Shown here: piece by piece, positions 29,658-40,120 of the stretch
Layout: every line of letters starts with the position of its first letter
How positions within the stretch are numbered: position 1 is the first letter of the stretch
Source: Vibrio ichthyoenteri ATCC 700023
Lineage (GTDB): Bacteria > Pseudomonadota > Gammaproteobacteria > Enterobacterales > Vibrionaceae
Direction of reading: 5' to 3'
NCBI RefSeq assembly: GCF_000222605.1
Contig: NZ_AFWF01000003.1
Coordinates: 36,744-100,743 of the forward strand
Length of the DNA stretch: 64,000 nt
The notes under the pieces: model-generated
Databases searched by the model: none
Told to the model about the DNA's origin: nothing
What the model saw: the letters and a program-made list of their open reading frames with translations, nothing else
Translations under genes and position numbers: made by a program

Positions 29658-31151
29658 ATGGTTCCTGTTGTTGCTCTGGTAGGGCGTCCGAACGTAGGTA
29701 AGTCTACGTTGTTTAACCGTTTAACTCGCACGCGTGACGCGCTGGTAGCGGACTTCCCTGGCTTAACTCGTGACCGTAAATATGGCCAAGCTAAGCTTGG
29801 TGAGCATGATTTCATCGTTATCGATACCGGTGGTATTGATGGCTCGGAAGAAGGTGTAGAAACCAAAATGGCACAGCAATCGCTAGCGGCGATTGATGAA
29901 GCTGATGTGGTGCTATTCCTTGTTGATGGTCGCGCAGGTTTAACGCCAGCTGACCAAGCAATTGCAACGCATTTACGTAAGATTGAAAAGCCGGCGATGC
30001 TGGTAGTAAACAAAGTCGATGGTATTGACCCTGATGCAGCAAGCGCAGATTTCTGGCAGCTTGGCATGGGCGATATGTACCAAATCGCAGCGGCTCATGG
30101 CCGTGGTGTTGGTCAGTTGATTGACCTAGCTTTGAATCCATTTGCGGAAAAAATGATCGAAGATTCAAAAGGCGAAGGTGAAATCGAAGATTTGACTGAC
30201 TTCATCGACGAAGATGAAGAAAAGCTAGATTACACTGAAGAAGAAGCAGAAGAAGAGTTCAAGCGTCTTCAAGATCAGCCAATTAAGATGGCTATCATCG
30301 GTCGTCCAAACGTGGGCAAATCAACACTAACTAACCGTATTCTTGGTGAAGAACGCGTTGTCGTGTATGACATGCCGGGTACTACTCGTGACTCTATCTA
30401 CATTCCAATGGAACGTGATGGTCGTGAATACGTATTGATCGATACAGCAGGTATTCGTCGTCGCAAAAACATCAATGAAACGGTTGAGAAGTTCTCAGTA
30501 GTTAAAACATTGAAAGCGATTGAAGATGCCAACGTTGTTCTATTGGTTATCGATGCACGCGAAAACATTTCTGATCAAGATCTAAGCCTACTTGGCTTTG
30601 CGCTAAACTCTGGTCGTTCAATCGTACTTGCAGTAAACAAGTGGGATGGTCTAAACAACGACGTGAAAGAGCAAGTGAAGAAAGAGCTTGATCGCCGTTT
30701 AGGTTTCGTAGACTTTGCACGTATCCACTTCATCTCTGCGCTTCATGGTACAGGTGTTGGTCACCTTTTTGAATCAGTACAAGAAGCATACAACTCGGCA
30801 ACGACGCGTGTAGGTACTTCTGTTCTGACGCGTATCATGAAAAACGCAACCGATGATCACCAACCACCAATGGTACGTGGTCGCCGTGTGAAACTGAAAT
30901 ACGCACACGCGGGTGGTTATAACCCACCAATCATCGTTATTCACGGTAACCAAGTGAAAGAACTGCCTGATTCATACAAGCGCTTCTTAATGAACTACTA
31001 CCGTAAGTCGCTAGAGATCATGGGCACACCTATTCGTATTCAATTCCAGAATAGTGAAAACCCGTTCGAAGGCAAAACGACTAAGATGACACTATCTCAA
31101 GAGCGTAACCGTAAACGCATGATGAGCATGGTTAAGAATCGTAACAAATAA
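29658..31151 (+). CDS. der: Ribosome assembly GTPase Der (EngA)
   Basis: 497 residues with two tandem GTPase domains: G1 [12 protein letters not shown] near the N-terminus and [12 protein letters not shown] near residue 218. G3 motifs DTGG and DTAG, and G4 motifs NKVD and NKWD, are visible. An acidic linker separates the domains ([15 protein letters not shown]). A C-terminal KH-like domain follows. It acts in 50S subunit assembly. It has its own promoter region (29530-29657) and a strong terminator at 31174. Confidence 0.97.
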   Translation: MVPVVALVGRPNVGKSTLFNRLTRTRDALVADFPGLTRDRKYGQAKLGEHDFIVIDTGGIDGSEEGVETKMAQQSLAAIDEADVVLFLVDGRAGLTPADQAIATHLRKIEKPAMLVVNKVDGIDPDAASADFWQLGMGDMYQIAAAHGRGVGQLIDLALNPFAEKMIEDSKGEGEIEDLTDFIDEDEEKLDYTEEEAEEEFKRLQDQPIKMAIIGRPNVGKSTLTNRILGEERVVVYDMPGTTRDSIYIPMERDGREYVLIDTAGIRRRKNINETVEKFSVVKTLKAIEDANVVLLVIDARENISDQDLSLLGFALNSGRSIVLAVNKWDGLNNDVKEQVKKELDRRLGFVDFARIHFISALHGTGVGHLFESVQEAYNSATTRVGTSVLTRIMKNATDDHQPPMVRGRRVKLKYAHAGGYNPPIIVIHGNQVKELPDSYKRFLMNYYRKSLEIMGTPIRIQFQNSENPFEGKTTKMTLSQERNRKRMMSMVKNRNK

Positions 31152-31173
31152 CGTCAGTTTGATCGTTTCAAGA

Positions 31174-31205
31174 GAAAAGCGCCTACAATAGAGGCGCTTT
31201 TTTTA
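31174..31205 (+). terminator. Terminator after der
   Basis: AAAAGCGCCT/AGGCGCTTTT hairpin with a T7 tail. Confidence 0.9.
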
Positions 31206-31257
31206 TATCTAAATTTAATTCACCATTTTTTGTCAACCAGCTAGGGCGCCGACTCCA

Positions 31258-32163
31258 ATGACCGCAGCAGTAATGACTCCCGTCACCGCAACCATCACAC
31301 AGTTTTGCCACCAAACGTGGCAGTTAGACGCGAACGTTCAACTTATTCAACGTGAGGATCAGCGTCTGTATCTCGTTACCGATCAAACCCCATTTCATCC
31401 AGTTAGCCATATTTGGCCCGATCATCCAGCCGATCGTGGGTTTATCAAGATTGGTGCACAACAAATCGCGATCGTCGATTGTCTTGTCGGGGCGGTAGAG
31501 CTCAACAGCGGCCAGTTGTGTGTTGATAAGGCGATTAGCGTAAAACGTAATGAACCGGGCTGGGTATTTGTCGTTGTGCATTGTTTAGACGAAAGCGGCG
31601 AATACACACTCAACGTTGCTGATAAAGTGACCTTGGTGGTCGATAAAGCGTACCAACAGTCTTTGAGTCGCGGTCACAGCGCAGGACATTTGGCTTTCTT
31701 AGCACTCAACAAAGTGCTTTCTACTCAAGGTTACTGGCGTAAAGATGCAGAGCGTAAAGATCCGCACGGTTACAACGATTTTAATAGCTATGCGCAAGAG
31801 ACCAGTTTTGTGACACCGGATCGATGCCTCGATAGCTACCGCTTAGGTAAGACATTACGCAAGCGTGGCTTAAATAGTGCAGAAATGGTAGAACAACTGA
31901 ATGAAATAGAAACCCTTATTAATCAACAGGTTAGTCAGTGGCTTTTGATTGCGGCTGAAGTTGAAATGAGATGTGATGGGGATCACCTTACTGACTCTCG
32001 TTACTGGCAGTGTGATCTCGGAGAGCAGGCTAGAGCGATAATGCCTTGTGGCGGAAGTCACATTAGTAACTTGTCTGAGCTGGAAAGTGTACAAGTGAAG
32101 CTGCAAGAAACACAGCCAAATTACATTGAAATGCAGACCGATGTAATTGGAATGAGTAAATAA
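31258..32163 (+). CDS. AlaX-like alanyl-tRNA editing protein
   Basis: 301 residues. It resembles the free-standing editing domain of alanyl-tRNA synthetase: an N-terminal beta domain (about 30-125), then SRGHSAGHLAFLALNKVL with the zinc-binding HxxxH, and MPCGGSHISNLSEL near residue 260 with the CGGxH motif that supplies the other zinc ligands. Such proteins hydrolyse mischarged Ser-tRNA-Ala or Gly-tRNA-Ala. It sits between der and the yfgJ-like gene, the place I remember for it in Vibrio. Substrate choice is inference. Confidence 0.8.
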   Translation: MTAAVMTPVTATITQFCHQTWQLDANVQLIQREDQRLYLVTDQTPFHPVSHIWPDHPADRGFIKIGAQQIAIVDCLVGAVELNSGQLCVDKAISVKRNEPGWVFVVVHCLDESGEYTLNVADKVTLVVDKAYQQSLSRGHSAGHLAFLALNKVLSTQGYWRKDAERKDPHGYNDFNSYAQETSFVTPDRCLDSYRLGKTLRKRGLNSAEMVEQLNEIETLINQQVSQWLLIAAEVEMRCDGDHLTDSRYWQCDLGEQARAIMPCGGSHISNLSELESVQVKLQETQPNYIEMQTDVIGMSK

Positions 32164-32467
32164 GCAGCTTGCTTTTATAAAACTCTGAAAAATTGAAACC
32201 AATTGGGTTTGGCAGGATTAGATATCGTTATAAATCCAAATGCAGAACATGTAACTTATGCTTTCGGTGTGTGGTTATATAAATGTTCTTTTCGGTGCTG
32301 ATCGCTGATCAACTTGTATTTAGCCGATGATCCTATAAAGATCATCGTGACCGAATTGAGGCTCTTTGGTCAATCAGAAGCCTGCTATTGTGTGACGTGA
32401 CGAAGATCAAAGCCGATTTAAAGCGTACGATCCACAATATGATCAGAATTCACAAGGAAGCATAAAA
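32164..32467. other. Intergenic region before the zinc-ribbon gene
   Basis: 304 bp with no ORF of note. An inverted repeat CGATGATC/GATCATCG with a 7-nt loop (32325-32347) is the only structure I saw; it lacks a T tail. Confidence 0.4.
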
Positions 32468-32698
32468 ATGAGCGAAAACCAGTGTCCACAATGCAGTCAA
32501 GATTTACAGTGGCAAGGTCATTATCACTGCGAGCATTGCGATGCAGATTTCAAGAAAGTAGCATTTTGTCCTGATTGCGAAGCTGAATTAGAGAAGTTGC
32601 AGGCGTGTGGAGCGGCAAGCTATTTTTGTCATAGTAATAGCTGTAATGAACTCAAATCCAAATCACGCGCACGATTTGAATTTCAAAAGCAAGAATAG
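32468..32698 (+). CDS. Zinc-ribbon protein, YfgJ-like
   Basis: 76 residues with four CxxC-type pairs (CPQC, CEHC, CPDC, and a CGAAS...CHSNSC group), the arrangement of the YfgJ/DUF1407 zinc-ribbon family. Function unknown; it probably binds two zinc ions. Ribosome site AAGGAAGC upstream. It is convergent with xseA, and a hairpin lies between. Confidence 0.8.
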   Translation: MSENQCPQCSQDLQWQGHYHCEHCDADFKKVAFCPDCEAELEKLQACGAASYFCHSNSCNELKSKSRARFEFQKQE

Positions 32699-32719
32699 GC
32701 AATATGCTTGGGCTTGATA

Positions 32720-32745
32720 AAAGAAAGCCGCTTATGTAAGCGGCG
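32720..32745 (-). terminator. Terminator of xseA
   Basis: GCCGCTTA/TAAGCGGC stem followed on the minus strand by TTTCTTTT. Confidence 0.65.
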
Positions 32746-32765
32746 TTATCTATGCTGAACCGGAA

Positions 32766-34097
32766 TTAATTTACGGTTGAATGAACTTCGCCATTGGCTA
32801 AGCGGGTGACCAGAGTGTCGCCCGTTTTCACATCGTTAGCCGATTGAACCACTTGGCCTTGTGCATCTTGGGTTATGGAATAACCCCGCTTTAACGTTGC
32901 TAGTGGGCTGACGGTATCTAGCTTCTCTGCGGCTAATGCGAGCTGATGACGAGTATTGAGCAGCTTTCTATCCATGGCATCTAACAGCTTCTGTTCAACA
33001 CGTGCAAGGGCTGCTTGTTGCGCGCTTAAACGCTTAGCCGGTGAATTCAGTTGGATGCGGTGTAGTTGTCGCTCTAATTTTTGTTGATGTTGCGCGATGA
33101 AACGTTGCATCGCACGTTGGAATCGACCATCCAATTCATCCAGCTGCTGGCTTTGACGTTGCAATTGTTGGCTAGGGTGCTGCCTTTCTAAGCGATGTTG
33201 TAGGCGGTTAACTTGCTGCTTTTGTTGTGACAGATAGTAGCGCCATGCAGCAAACAGCTTTTGCTCACGTCCGGCGATGCCTTGCGCTTTGTGGCTATTA
33301 TCACGGCTAACCAATTCAGCAGCTGCCGAAGGGGTAGGGGCACGCATATCGGCGACAAAGTCTGCGATCGTCACATCGATCTCATGACCGACGGCACTGA
33401 TGATCGGGATCTGGCTGGCAGCGATCGTACGGGCAACGATTTCATTATTAAAGCACCACAGATCTTCGAGTGAGCCGCCACCACGACCCACGATCAACAC
33501 ATCACACTCGTTACGTGTATTGGCTCGGCCAATCGCTTGAGCGATCTGAATTGCCGCTTCTTCGCCTTGTACCATGGTTGGGTAAATCACCACGGGCAGA
33601 GAAGGGTCACGACGCTTTAACACATCTAAGATGTCGAATAGGGCTGCGCCTGTTTTCGAGGTGATAACGCCAACGCACTTAGGGTGCTCAGGTAAGATTT
33701 GCTTGCTGGTTTGGGCAAACAATCCTTCACTGGCCAACTTCATCTTCAGTTCTTCAAATTGTTGTTGTAAGCGACCGTCACCTTCAGGCTGCATGCTTTC
33801 GATGATTAATTGATAATCACCACGCGGTTCATACAGAGAGAGACGAGCTTTAACTAAAACTTGATTGCCATTGGTAGGCTTGAAACTGACATGACGATTG
33901 TTGCCACGGAACATGGCGCATTTTACTTGGGCGCGGGAATCTTTGAGTGTGAGATACCAGTGGCCAGAGACAGGTGCAGAGAAGTTGGAAATCTCGCCAA
34001 CTAACCAGACAATTCCCATTTCATTTTCGAGTAATAAGCGAACTTCGGCATTTAGACGAGAAACAGTGAAGATGTTTTGATTGGTCAGAGATGACAC
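32766..34097 (-). CDS. xseA: Exodeoxyribonuclease VII large subunit XseA
   Basis: 443 residues, GTG start at 34097. N-terminal OB-fold ([37 protein letters not shown]), catalytic core with [36 protein letters not shown] and [29 protein letters not shown], then a long Gln-rich coiled coil (about 270-390) and a short C-terminal beta segment. With XseB it degrades single-stranded DNA. It is divergent from guaB. Confidence 0.95.
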   Translation of the reverse strand: MSSLTNQNIFTVSRLNAEVRLLLENEMGIVWLVGEISNFSAPVSGHWYLTLKDSRAQVKCAMFRGNNRHVSFKPTNGNQVLVKARLSLYEPRGDYQLIIESMQPEGDGRLQQQFEELKMKLASEGLFAQTSKQILPEHPKCVGVITSKTGAALFDILDVLKRRDPSLPVVIYPTMVQGEEAAIQIAQAIGRANTRNECDVLIVGRGGGSLEDLWCFNNEIVARTIAASQIPIISAVGHEIDVTIADFVADMRAPTPSAAAELVSRDNSHKAQGIAGREQKLFAAWRYYLSQQKQQVNRLQHRLERQHPSQQLQRQSQQLDELDGRFQRAMQRFIAQHQQKLERQLHRIQLNSPAKRLSAQQAALARVEQKLLDAMDRKLLNTRHQLALAAEKLDTVSPLATLKRGYSITQDAQGQVVQSANDVKTGDTLVTRLANGEVHSTVN

Positions 34098-34188
34098 AGC
34101 TAAATTCCGTGGGCGTGGGTATGGAAGTTAGCGGAAATATAATACATAGCAAGGGGGTAAATGCAAGAAAAAAATTAAAAAAATTAGT

Positions 34189-34216
34189 GGTCAAGCGTAT
34201 GCGTTAACCGTATAAT
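34189..34216 (+). promoter_or_regulatory. guaB promoter with PurR-like site
   Basis: TATAAT at 34211-34216 is a consensus -10. The segment 34189-34204, read on the minus strand as ACGCATACGCTTGACC, matches 8 of 11 informative positions of the PurR consensus (ANGCAANCGNTTNCNT) and would overlap the -35/-10 spacer. guaBA is in the PurR regulon of E. coli. The resulting 5' leader is about 100 nt. Confidence 0.45.
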
Positions 34217-34330
34217 CCCACCGCAATATCTAATCCAAATGCAACGAGTCACCCTGACGAATTGCCCTCATTATGCGAAACGATGAGACTGGATTGTTTT
34301 TTTTACTCCTCTACTTGTGAGATATTGCAA

Positions 34331-35794
34331 ATGCTAAGAATTGCCAAAGAAGCGCTGACATTCGATGACGTACTACTCGTGCCAGCTCACTCCACTGTTC
34401 TCCCAAACACAGCTGATCTTCGCACTCAGCTAACGAAAAACATTTCTCTGAACATCCCAATGATTTCTGCGTCTATGGACACAGTTACTGAAGCTCGTCT
34501 TGCTATTGCCCTTGCGCAAGAAGGCGGTATTGGTTTCATTCATAAGAACATGTCTATCGAGCAACAAGCTGAGATGGTTCACCAAGTGAAAATCTTCGAA
34601 GCGGGCGTTGTTACTCACCCTGTAACAGTACACCCAGATGCAACGATTGCTGATGTCGTAGAACTAACAAGAAAACACGGCTTTGCTGGTTTCCCTGTAG
34701 TGACTGAAAGCAACGAGCTTGTTGGTATCATCACCGGTCGTGATGTGCGCTTTGTTACTGATTTAAGTAAGAAAGTGAATGTAGTTATGACGCCTAAAGA
34801 GCGTTTGGCTTCAGTTAAAGAAGGTGCATCTCGTGAAGAAGTTCAAGAGAAAATGCACAGCGCTCGTGTTGAAAAAGTATTGGTCGTGAACGATGAGTTC
34901 CAACTGACCGGTATGATCACCGCAAAAGATTTCCACAAAGCAGAAACCAAACCTAACGCATGTAAAGATGCGCAAGGTCGTCTACGTGTTGGCGCAGCCG
35001 TTGGTGCTGGCGCTGGTAACGAAGAACGTGTTCAAGCATTGGTTGAAGCGGGTGTTGACGTTCTACTTATCGACTCTTCACACGGTCACTCTGAAGGTGT
35101 TCTAAATCGTATCCGCGAAACTCGCGCTGCATTCCCTGATCTAGACATCATTGGTGGTAACGTTGCAACAGGAGCTGGTGCTAAAGCGCTTATCGAAGCG
35201 GGTGTAAGCGCAGTGAAAGTGGGTATTGGCCCAGGTTCAATCTGTACCACTCGTATCGTAACCGGCGTAGGTGTTCCTCAAGTAACTGCTATCGCAGATG
35301 CGGCAGAAGTAGCAAACGAGTACGGCATTCCAGTTATCGCTGATGGCGGTATCCGTTTCTCTGGTGATATCTGTAAAGCAATCGCAGCTGGTGCATCATG
35401 TGTGATGGTTGGTTCAATGTTCGCAGGTACAGAAGAAGCACCGGGTGAAGTCATTCTTTACAACGGTCGTTCATACAAATCTTACCGCGGCATGGGCTCA
35501 CTAGGCGCAATGTCACAAGGTTCTTCAGATCGTTACTTCCAATCTGATAACGCAGCAGACAAGCTAGTTCCAGAAGGTATCGAAGGTCGTATCGCATACA
35601 AAGGTCACTTGAAAGAGATCGTTCACCAACAAATGGGTGGTCTACGTTCAAGCATGGGTCTAACTGGCTCAGCAACGATCGAAGCAATGCGTACTAAAGC
35701 AGAATTTGTTCGTATCTCAGGTGCAGGTATGGCTGAATCTCACGTACACGACGTTCAGATCACTAAGGAAGCGCCAAACTACCGTCGAGGTTAA
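34331..35794 (+). CDS. guaB: Inosine-5'-monophosphate dehydrogenase
   Basis: 487 residues from ATG 34331; an upstream in-frame start at 34262 would add an unrelated 23-residue extension. The N-terminus [19 protein letters not shown] is typical. Two CBS domains lie at about 92-205, and the catalytic loop [11 protein letters not shown] carries the nucleophilic Cys near residue 304. [13 protein letters not shown] and [10 protein letters not shown] follow. It oxidises IMP to XMP, the first committed GMP step; guaA follows 112 bp downstream. Confidence 0.97.
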   Translation: MLRIAKEALTFDDVLLVPAHSTVLPNTADLRTQLTKNISLNIPMISASMDTVTEARLAIALAQEGGIGFIHKNMSIEQQAEMVHQVKIFEAGVVTHPVTVHPDATIADVVELTRKHGFAGFPVVTESNELVGIITGRDVRFVTDLSKKVNVVMTPKERLASVKEGASREEVQEKMHSARVEKVLVVNDEFQLTGMITAKDFHKAETKPNACKDAQGRLRVGAAVGAGAGNEERVQALVEAGVDVLLIDSSHGHSEGVLNRIRETRAAFPDLDIIGGNVATGAGAKALIEAGVSAVKVGIGPGSICTTRIVTGVGVPQVTAIADAAEVANEYGIPVIADGGIRFSGDICKAIAAGASCVMVGSMFAGTEEAPGEVILYNGRSYKSYRGMGSLGAMSQGSSDRYFQSDNAADKLVPEGIEGRIAYKGHLKEIVHQQMGGLRSSMGLTGSATIEAMRTKAEFVRISGAGMAESHVHDVQITKEAPNYRRG

Positions 35795-35816
35795 TTCTTT
35801 CGATAGAATTTATCTT

Positions 35817-35832
35817 ACGTAAACGTTTGCTT
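35817..35832 (+). promoter_or_regulatory. PurR box upstream of guaA
   Basis: ACGTAAACGTTTGCTT matches 10 of 11 informative positions of the PurR operator consensus. It is in the guaB-guaA gap, 75 bp before the guaA start, so guaA may have its own PurR-regulated promoter. Confidence 0.6.
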
Positions 35833-35906
35833 TTTCCTTGAAGCATTAATGTGAGGCGGGTAAACTCGCCTCCGTTGTAATAACTCAGCTTATAAGACTG
35901 CCCAAA

Positions 35907-37460
35907 ATGACTAAAAATATTCATGACCAACGTATTCTGATTCTGGACTTCGGTTCTCAGTACACTCAGCTAGTAGCACGCCGTGTTCGTGAGATCGGTG
36001 TTTACTGTGAGCTTTGGAGCTGGGATGTAGAAGAAGCGGATATTCGTGAATTCAATCCAGATGGCATCATTCTATCTGGTGGCCCTGAGAGTGTAACTGA
36101 AGCAAACTCTCCACGAGCTCTTCAATATGTATTCGACTCTGGTGTTCCTGTATTTGGTGTATGTTACGGCATGCAGACCATGGCTGAGCAACTTGGCGGT
36201 AAAGTAGCAGGTTCTACTGAGCGCGAATTTGGTTACGCTGCAGTACAAGTGACGGGCGAATCAGCACTGTTCGCTGGCCTTGAAGCGACACAAGATGTGT
36301 GGATGAGCCACGGTGACAAAGTTATCGAAATCCCATCTGACTTCACTAAGATTGCGCAAACGGACACTTGTCCTTACGCAGCAATGGCGAATGAAGAGAA
36401 GAAATACTATGGCGTTCAGTTCCACCCAGAAGTAACGCACACCAAAAACGGCCTTAAGATGCTAGAAAACTTCGTACTAAACGTATGTGGTTGTGAGCGT
36501 CTATGGACTTCTGAATCAATCATCGAAGACGCGGTTGCTCGTATTAAAGAGCAAGTAGGTGACGATGAAGTGATTCTTGGCCTATCTGGTGGTGTGGATT
36601 CATCTGTTGTGGCAATGCTTGCGCACCGTGCAATCGGTGACAAGCTAACGTGTGTATTCGTTGATAACGGTCTACTACGTTTAAATGAAGGCCAGCAAGT
36701 GATGGAGATGTTTGGTGATCAGTTTGGTCTAAACATCATTAAAGTTGACGCAGAAGAGCGTTTCCTTAAAGCACTTGAAGGCGTGTCTGAGCCAGAAGCA
36801 AAACGTAAAATCATCGGCCACGTTTTCGTTGATATCTTTGATGAAGAATCAAAGAAACTGACCAATGCTAAATGGCTAGCGCAGGGTACGATCTATCCAG
36901 ACGTTATCGAATCAGCGGCGTCTAAGACAGGCAAAGCACACGTGATCAAATCTCACCATAACGTAGGCGGTTTGCCAGACGATATGGAAATGGGCTTGGT
37001 TGAGCCATTACGTGAGCTATTTAAAGATGAAGTACGCAAGATCGGTCTAGAACTTGGTCTGCCATACAACATGCTTTACCGCCACCCATTCCCAGGACCA
37101 GGCCTTGGTGTTCGTGTCCTTGGTGAAGTGAAAAAAGAGTACTGTGACTTGCTACGTCGCGCAGATGCTATCTTCATTGAAGAGCTACACGCTGCGGATC
37201 TTTACAACAAAGTTTCTCAAGCATTCACTGTGTTCCTGCCAGTACGCTCTGTAGGTGTAATGGGCGATGGCCGTAAATACGATTGGGTTGTATCGCTACG
37301 TGCGGTAGAAACCATCGACTTTATGACGGCTCACTGGGCGCACTTACCATACGACTTCCTAGGTAAGGTTTCTAACCGTATCATTAACGAAGTAGACGGT
37401 ATTTCACGCGTGGTGTATGACATTTCTGGTAAGCCACCAGCAACGATTGAGTGGGAATAA
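35907..37460 (+). CDS. guaA: GMP synthase (glutamine-hydrolysing)
   Basis: 517 residues. N-terminal class I glutamine amidotransferase with [15 protein letters not shown] (catalytic Cys near 86) and FHPEVTHT (His/Glu). The ATP pyrophosphatase domain has [14 protein letters not shown] near residue 228. The C-terminal dimerisation domain ends KPPATIEWE. It converts XMP to GMP. A GAGGCG/CGCCTC hairpin lies in the 5' gap, and a strong terminator follows the gene. Confidence 0.97.
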   Translation: MTKNIHDQRILILDFGSQYTQLVARRVREIGVYCELWSWDVEEADIREFNPDGIILSGGPESVTEANSPRALQYVFDSGVPVFGVCYGMQTMAEQLGGKVAGSTEREFGYAAVQVTGESALFAGLEATQDVWMSHGDKVIEIPSDFTKIAQTDTCPYAAMANEEKKYYGVQFHPEVTHTKNGLKMLENFVLNVCGCERLWTSESIIEDAVARIKEQVGDDEVILGLSGGVDSSVVAMLAHRAIGDKLTCVFVDNGLLRLNEGQQVMEMFGDQFGLNIIKVDAEERFLKALEGVSEPEAKRKIIGHVFVDIFDEESKKLTNAKWLAQGTIYPDVIESAASKTGKAHVIKSHHNVGGLPDDMEMGLVEPLRELFKDEVRKIGLELGLPYNMLYRHPFPGPGLGVRVLGEVKKEYCDLLRRADAIFIEELHAADLYNKVSQAFTVFLPVRSVGVMGDGRKYDWVVSLRAVETIDFMTAHWAHLPYDFLGKVSNRIINEVDGISRVVYDISGKPPATIEWE

Positions 37461-37485
37461 TTTCCGCTTAAACGATTGTGATAAG

Positions 37486-37511
37486 AACCAGCCTTAGGGC
37501 TGGTTTTTTTA
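37486..37511 (+). terminator. Terminator of guaBA
   Basis: AACCAGCC-TTA-GGGCTGGTT hairpin with a T7 tail. Confidence 0.9.
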
Positions 37512-37625
37512 TATCTAAATGCCATAGCAATCAATAATGAATACGGATATAAACTTTTGAATTAGTATTTATATACAAGATGGGTTGTTGTATGTACATT
37601 CACTTTTAGTGGTTAAATATACAAA

Positions 37626-39158
37626 ATGGATTTTATTATGGAACAGCCCGGCATCTTCTCTCTTTTACCTATTATCGTCACTTTGGTTCTGGCTCTCACA
37701 ACAAGAAATGTTGTTTTGGGTTTATTTGCGGGCGTGATCAGCGGCGTTGCGATGCTAGAAGGCACGTTTGTTCAAACCGGATTGCTTGATTCATTTAGCG
37801 CATTAATGAAAAGCTATCTTTTACCGCAGCTAACGGACAGTTATAACGCGGGCGTTATTTTGCTCTTGGTGTTTATTGGTGGCTTTGTTGCCCTGATGGA
37901 AAAATCCGGTGGTGGTGTTGCCTTTGCTGAGCGCGTGACGAAATTGGTTGCCAATAAATGCCAAGCTCAACTTTCCGCATGGCTGGGTGGCATCGTTATT
38001 TTTTTCTCTGATCTAGGCACGCCGTTAATTGTTGGCCCGGTGTTCAGGCCGTTATTTGATAAGCTTAAAATATCGCGTCAGAAACTGGCATTTATTATCG
38101 ACTCTACCTCTTCTCCTGTTGCAATTCTGGTCCCATTCATTGGTTGGGGCGTCTATATCATGGGGTTGATCCAAAAAGAGTTCACTCAATTGAACGTTGG
38201 TATGAGTGATTGGGATGCGTTCATTGGCGCGATTCCTTATCAATTTTATGCATTCCTAGCGATCGCGATTGTACCGATTATTTCGATTTTCAAACTGGAC
38301 TTCGGTCCGATGGCACAGGCAGAGAAGCAAGCTGAGCAGGGCATAATTAACCAGCCTTCTGAGCAAGAACAGCATCAAGCCTTTACGCATAAAAATGCAA
38401 AGTCGTCTTTTGTTTGGGCGCCGTTGTTAGTGATGCTGGTGGTGTTGTGTTCGATGCTCGTCCCACAAGGTTTTCCTTTCCAAAAAATCGCCGGATCGAC
38501 TTTTCGCGCGGCGCTTTCTACCGCATATTTGTTTGCAGCATTTACGTTAATCAGTTTAATGGCCTTTTACGGCGTAAGAAAAATGGCGGACAGCATCCAG
38601 GTTTACCTAAAGGGAATGTCAGGGATGATGTCGGTGGCTGTGATTTTGATCCTTGCTTGGTCACTCAGTTCTGTTGGTAAAGAACTCGGGGCGGCGGCCT
38701 ATATTGCAGAGCAAGCCCAAGCTGGATTCCCACATTGGTTATTACCAGCGATCGCGTTTCTATTGGCGGCGATTATTTCGTTTGCAACCGGTTCATCTTG
38801 GGGAACGTTTGCGATAATGATGCCGTTAGTTATCCCAACCGCAGTCGCTATTGATGCGCCATTGTTGGTGTGTATTGGTGCGGTTCTATCGGGTGGTTTG
38901 TTTGGCGATCATTGCTCACCAATTTCAGAAACGACAATCCTTTCGTCAACGGGCGCAGCTTGTGAGCAATATGAACACTTTCGGACTCAACTGCCTTATG
39001 CAATGGTGAATGGTATGATTGCATTGGTTGGCTTCTTGTTCGCAGGGGTAACCGCATCACCACTGACACTTATTTTCGCTCTTTCAGTACAATTGGCGCT
39101 CTATTTCTTGTTGACCAAAACAGCATTGGGGCAAAAACTGTATCAAGCCGATACCTAG
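37626..39158 (+). CDS. NhaC-family sodium/proton antiporter
   Basis: 510 residues, about 11-12 TM helices. The N-terminus PGIFSLLPIIVTLVLALTTRNVVLGLFAGV, the motif STSSPVAILVPFIGWGVYIMG, and the C-terminal half FATGSSWGTFAIMMPLVIP followed by GGLFGDHCSPISETTILSS are typical of the NhaC-like antiporter family (Pfam PF03553). Two ATGs (37626, 37638) are possible starts; neither has a strong ribosome site. It probably exchanges Na+ for H+ or small solutes; the substrate is uncertain, since some members carry malate/lactate or amino acids. Confidence 0.85.
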   Translation: MDFIMEQPGIFSLLPIIVTLVLALTTRNVVLGLFAGVISGVAMLEGTFVQTGLLDSFSALMKSYLLPQLTDSYNAGVILLLVFIGGFVALMEKSGGGVAFAERVTKLVANKCQAQLSAWLGGIVIFFSDLGTPLIVGPVFRPLFDKLKISRQKLAFIIDSTSSPVAILVPFIGWGVYIMGLIQKEFTQLNVGMSDWDAFIGAIPYQFYAFLAIAIVPIISIFKLDFGPMAQAEKQAEQGIINQPSEQEQHQAFTHKNAKSSFVWAPLLVMLVVLCSMLVPQGFPFQKIAGSTFRAALSTAYLFAAFTLISLMAFYGVRKMADSIQVYLKGMSGMMSVAVILILAWSLSSVGKELGAAAYIAEQAQAGFPHWLLPAIAFLLAAIISFATGSSWGTFAIMMPLVIPTAVAIDAPLLVCIGAVLSGGLFGDHCSPISETTILSSTGAACEQYEHFRTQLPYAMVNGMIALVGFLFAGVTASPLTLIFALSVQLALYFLLTKTALGQKLYQADT

Positions 39159-39453
39159 TCATTGTTAACCGTTTCCCATTCATGCAACTGATGAAGCGCC
39201 AGGATCAGTTGCTTTTTATTTGAGCAGATTAGCGTGATTGTAAATAGCAAAAAAGCAGTCAACTTTGATTAAAAAATCTACGTTAATGCGTTTGTCCGTT
39301 TGTTTTAAAAGGTCATGATTAAGTCGTTTGGATTATTCGTCTGATTTCGTATTTGTGTAATCTAAGTTTGCGTTACTCGCTTCTTGTGTTTAATCGGGTG
39401 TACCTTAAAATTCGCGCGTAATTTTTATAAACATTTTTGAAAGGTACGCGCCA

Positions 39454-40050
39454 ATGTCAACAAAACTGGCTAACCCAGCCCCACTAGGCCTAATGGGTTT
39501 CGGTATGACAACTATCCTGCTTAACATCCATAACGCAGGCTTTTTTCCAATCGATTCAATGATCCTAGCAATGGGCATCTTCTACGGTGGCCTTGGCCAA
39601 GTTCTTGTTGGCATGATGTGCTTTAAGCGTGGCGACACCTTCGGTACTACTGCTTTCACTTCTTACGGTCTTTTCTGGCTGACTCTAGTGGGTATTCTTG
39701 TAATGCCTAACATGGGTCTTGCACCAAGCCCAGCAAGCTTCATGGGTTGGTACCTAGCACTTTGGGGTATCTTCACAGGCTTCATGTTTATCGGTTCTCT
39801 TTGCTACCCAGTAGCGAAGCAAGTGGTATTTGGTTCTCTAACGATCCTATTCTTCCTACTTGCTGCACGTGATTTCACTGGTAGCTCAGTTATCGGCACT
39901 ATCGCTGGTATCGAAGGTATTTTCTGTGGCGCAAGCGCAATCTACTTCGCAATGGCTCAAGTGTTAAACAACGAATTCGGTCGTGTCGTGCTGCCAGTTG
40001 GCGAAAAGCGTATCAAGCCAATCGTTGCTGCTGAGCAAGTTGCTGCTTAA
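39454..40050 (+). CDS. Acetate uptake transporter, SatP/GPR1 family
   Basis: 198 residues with six TM helices. The N-terminal [21 protein letters not shown] is the NPAPLGL signature of the GPR1/FUN34/YaaH family of acetate/succinate-proton channels. E. coli SatP is 188 residues. It has strong codon adaptation and an upstream region of 295 bp with AAAGGTAC as ribosome site, consistent with high expression. A perfect terminator follows. Confidence 0.9.
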   Translation: MSTKLANPAPLGLMGFGMTTILLNIHNAGFFPIDSMILAMGIFYGGLGQVLVGMMCFKRGDTFGTTAFTSYGLFWLTLVGILVMPNMGLAPSPASFMGWYLALWGIFTGFMFIGSLCYPVAKQVVFGSLTILFFLLAARDFTGSSVIGTIAGIEGIFCGASAIYFAMAQVLNNEFGRVVLPVGEKRIKPIVAAEQVAA

Positions 40051-40074
40051 TCGCGCTATTGTTCTAATGTAATG

Positions 40075-40106
40075 AAAAGGGTTAGCCATTGGCTAACCCT
40101 TTTTTG
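40075..40106. terminator. Bidirectional terminator between satP-like and AGCS genes
   Basis: AAAAGGGTTAGCCATTGGCTAACCCTTTT palindrome-type hairpin with a T6 tail, between convergent genes. Confidence 0.9.
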
Positions 40107-40120
40107 TACACCGCTTTTTC

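Noticed and set aside
34262-34330. N-terminal extension of GuaB, and a T8 run as leader attenuator
   Set aside because: The extension is not family-like. The nearby CTCAT/ATGAG stem is weak and separated from the T run, so an attenuator is not supported.
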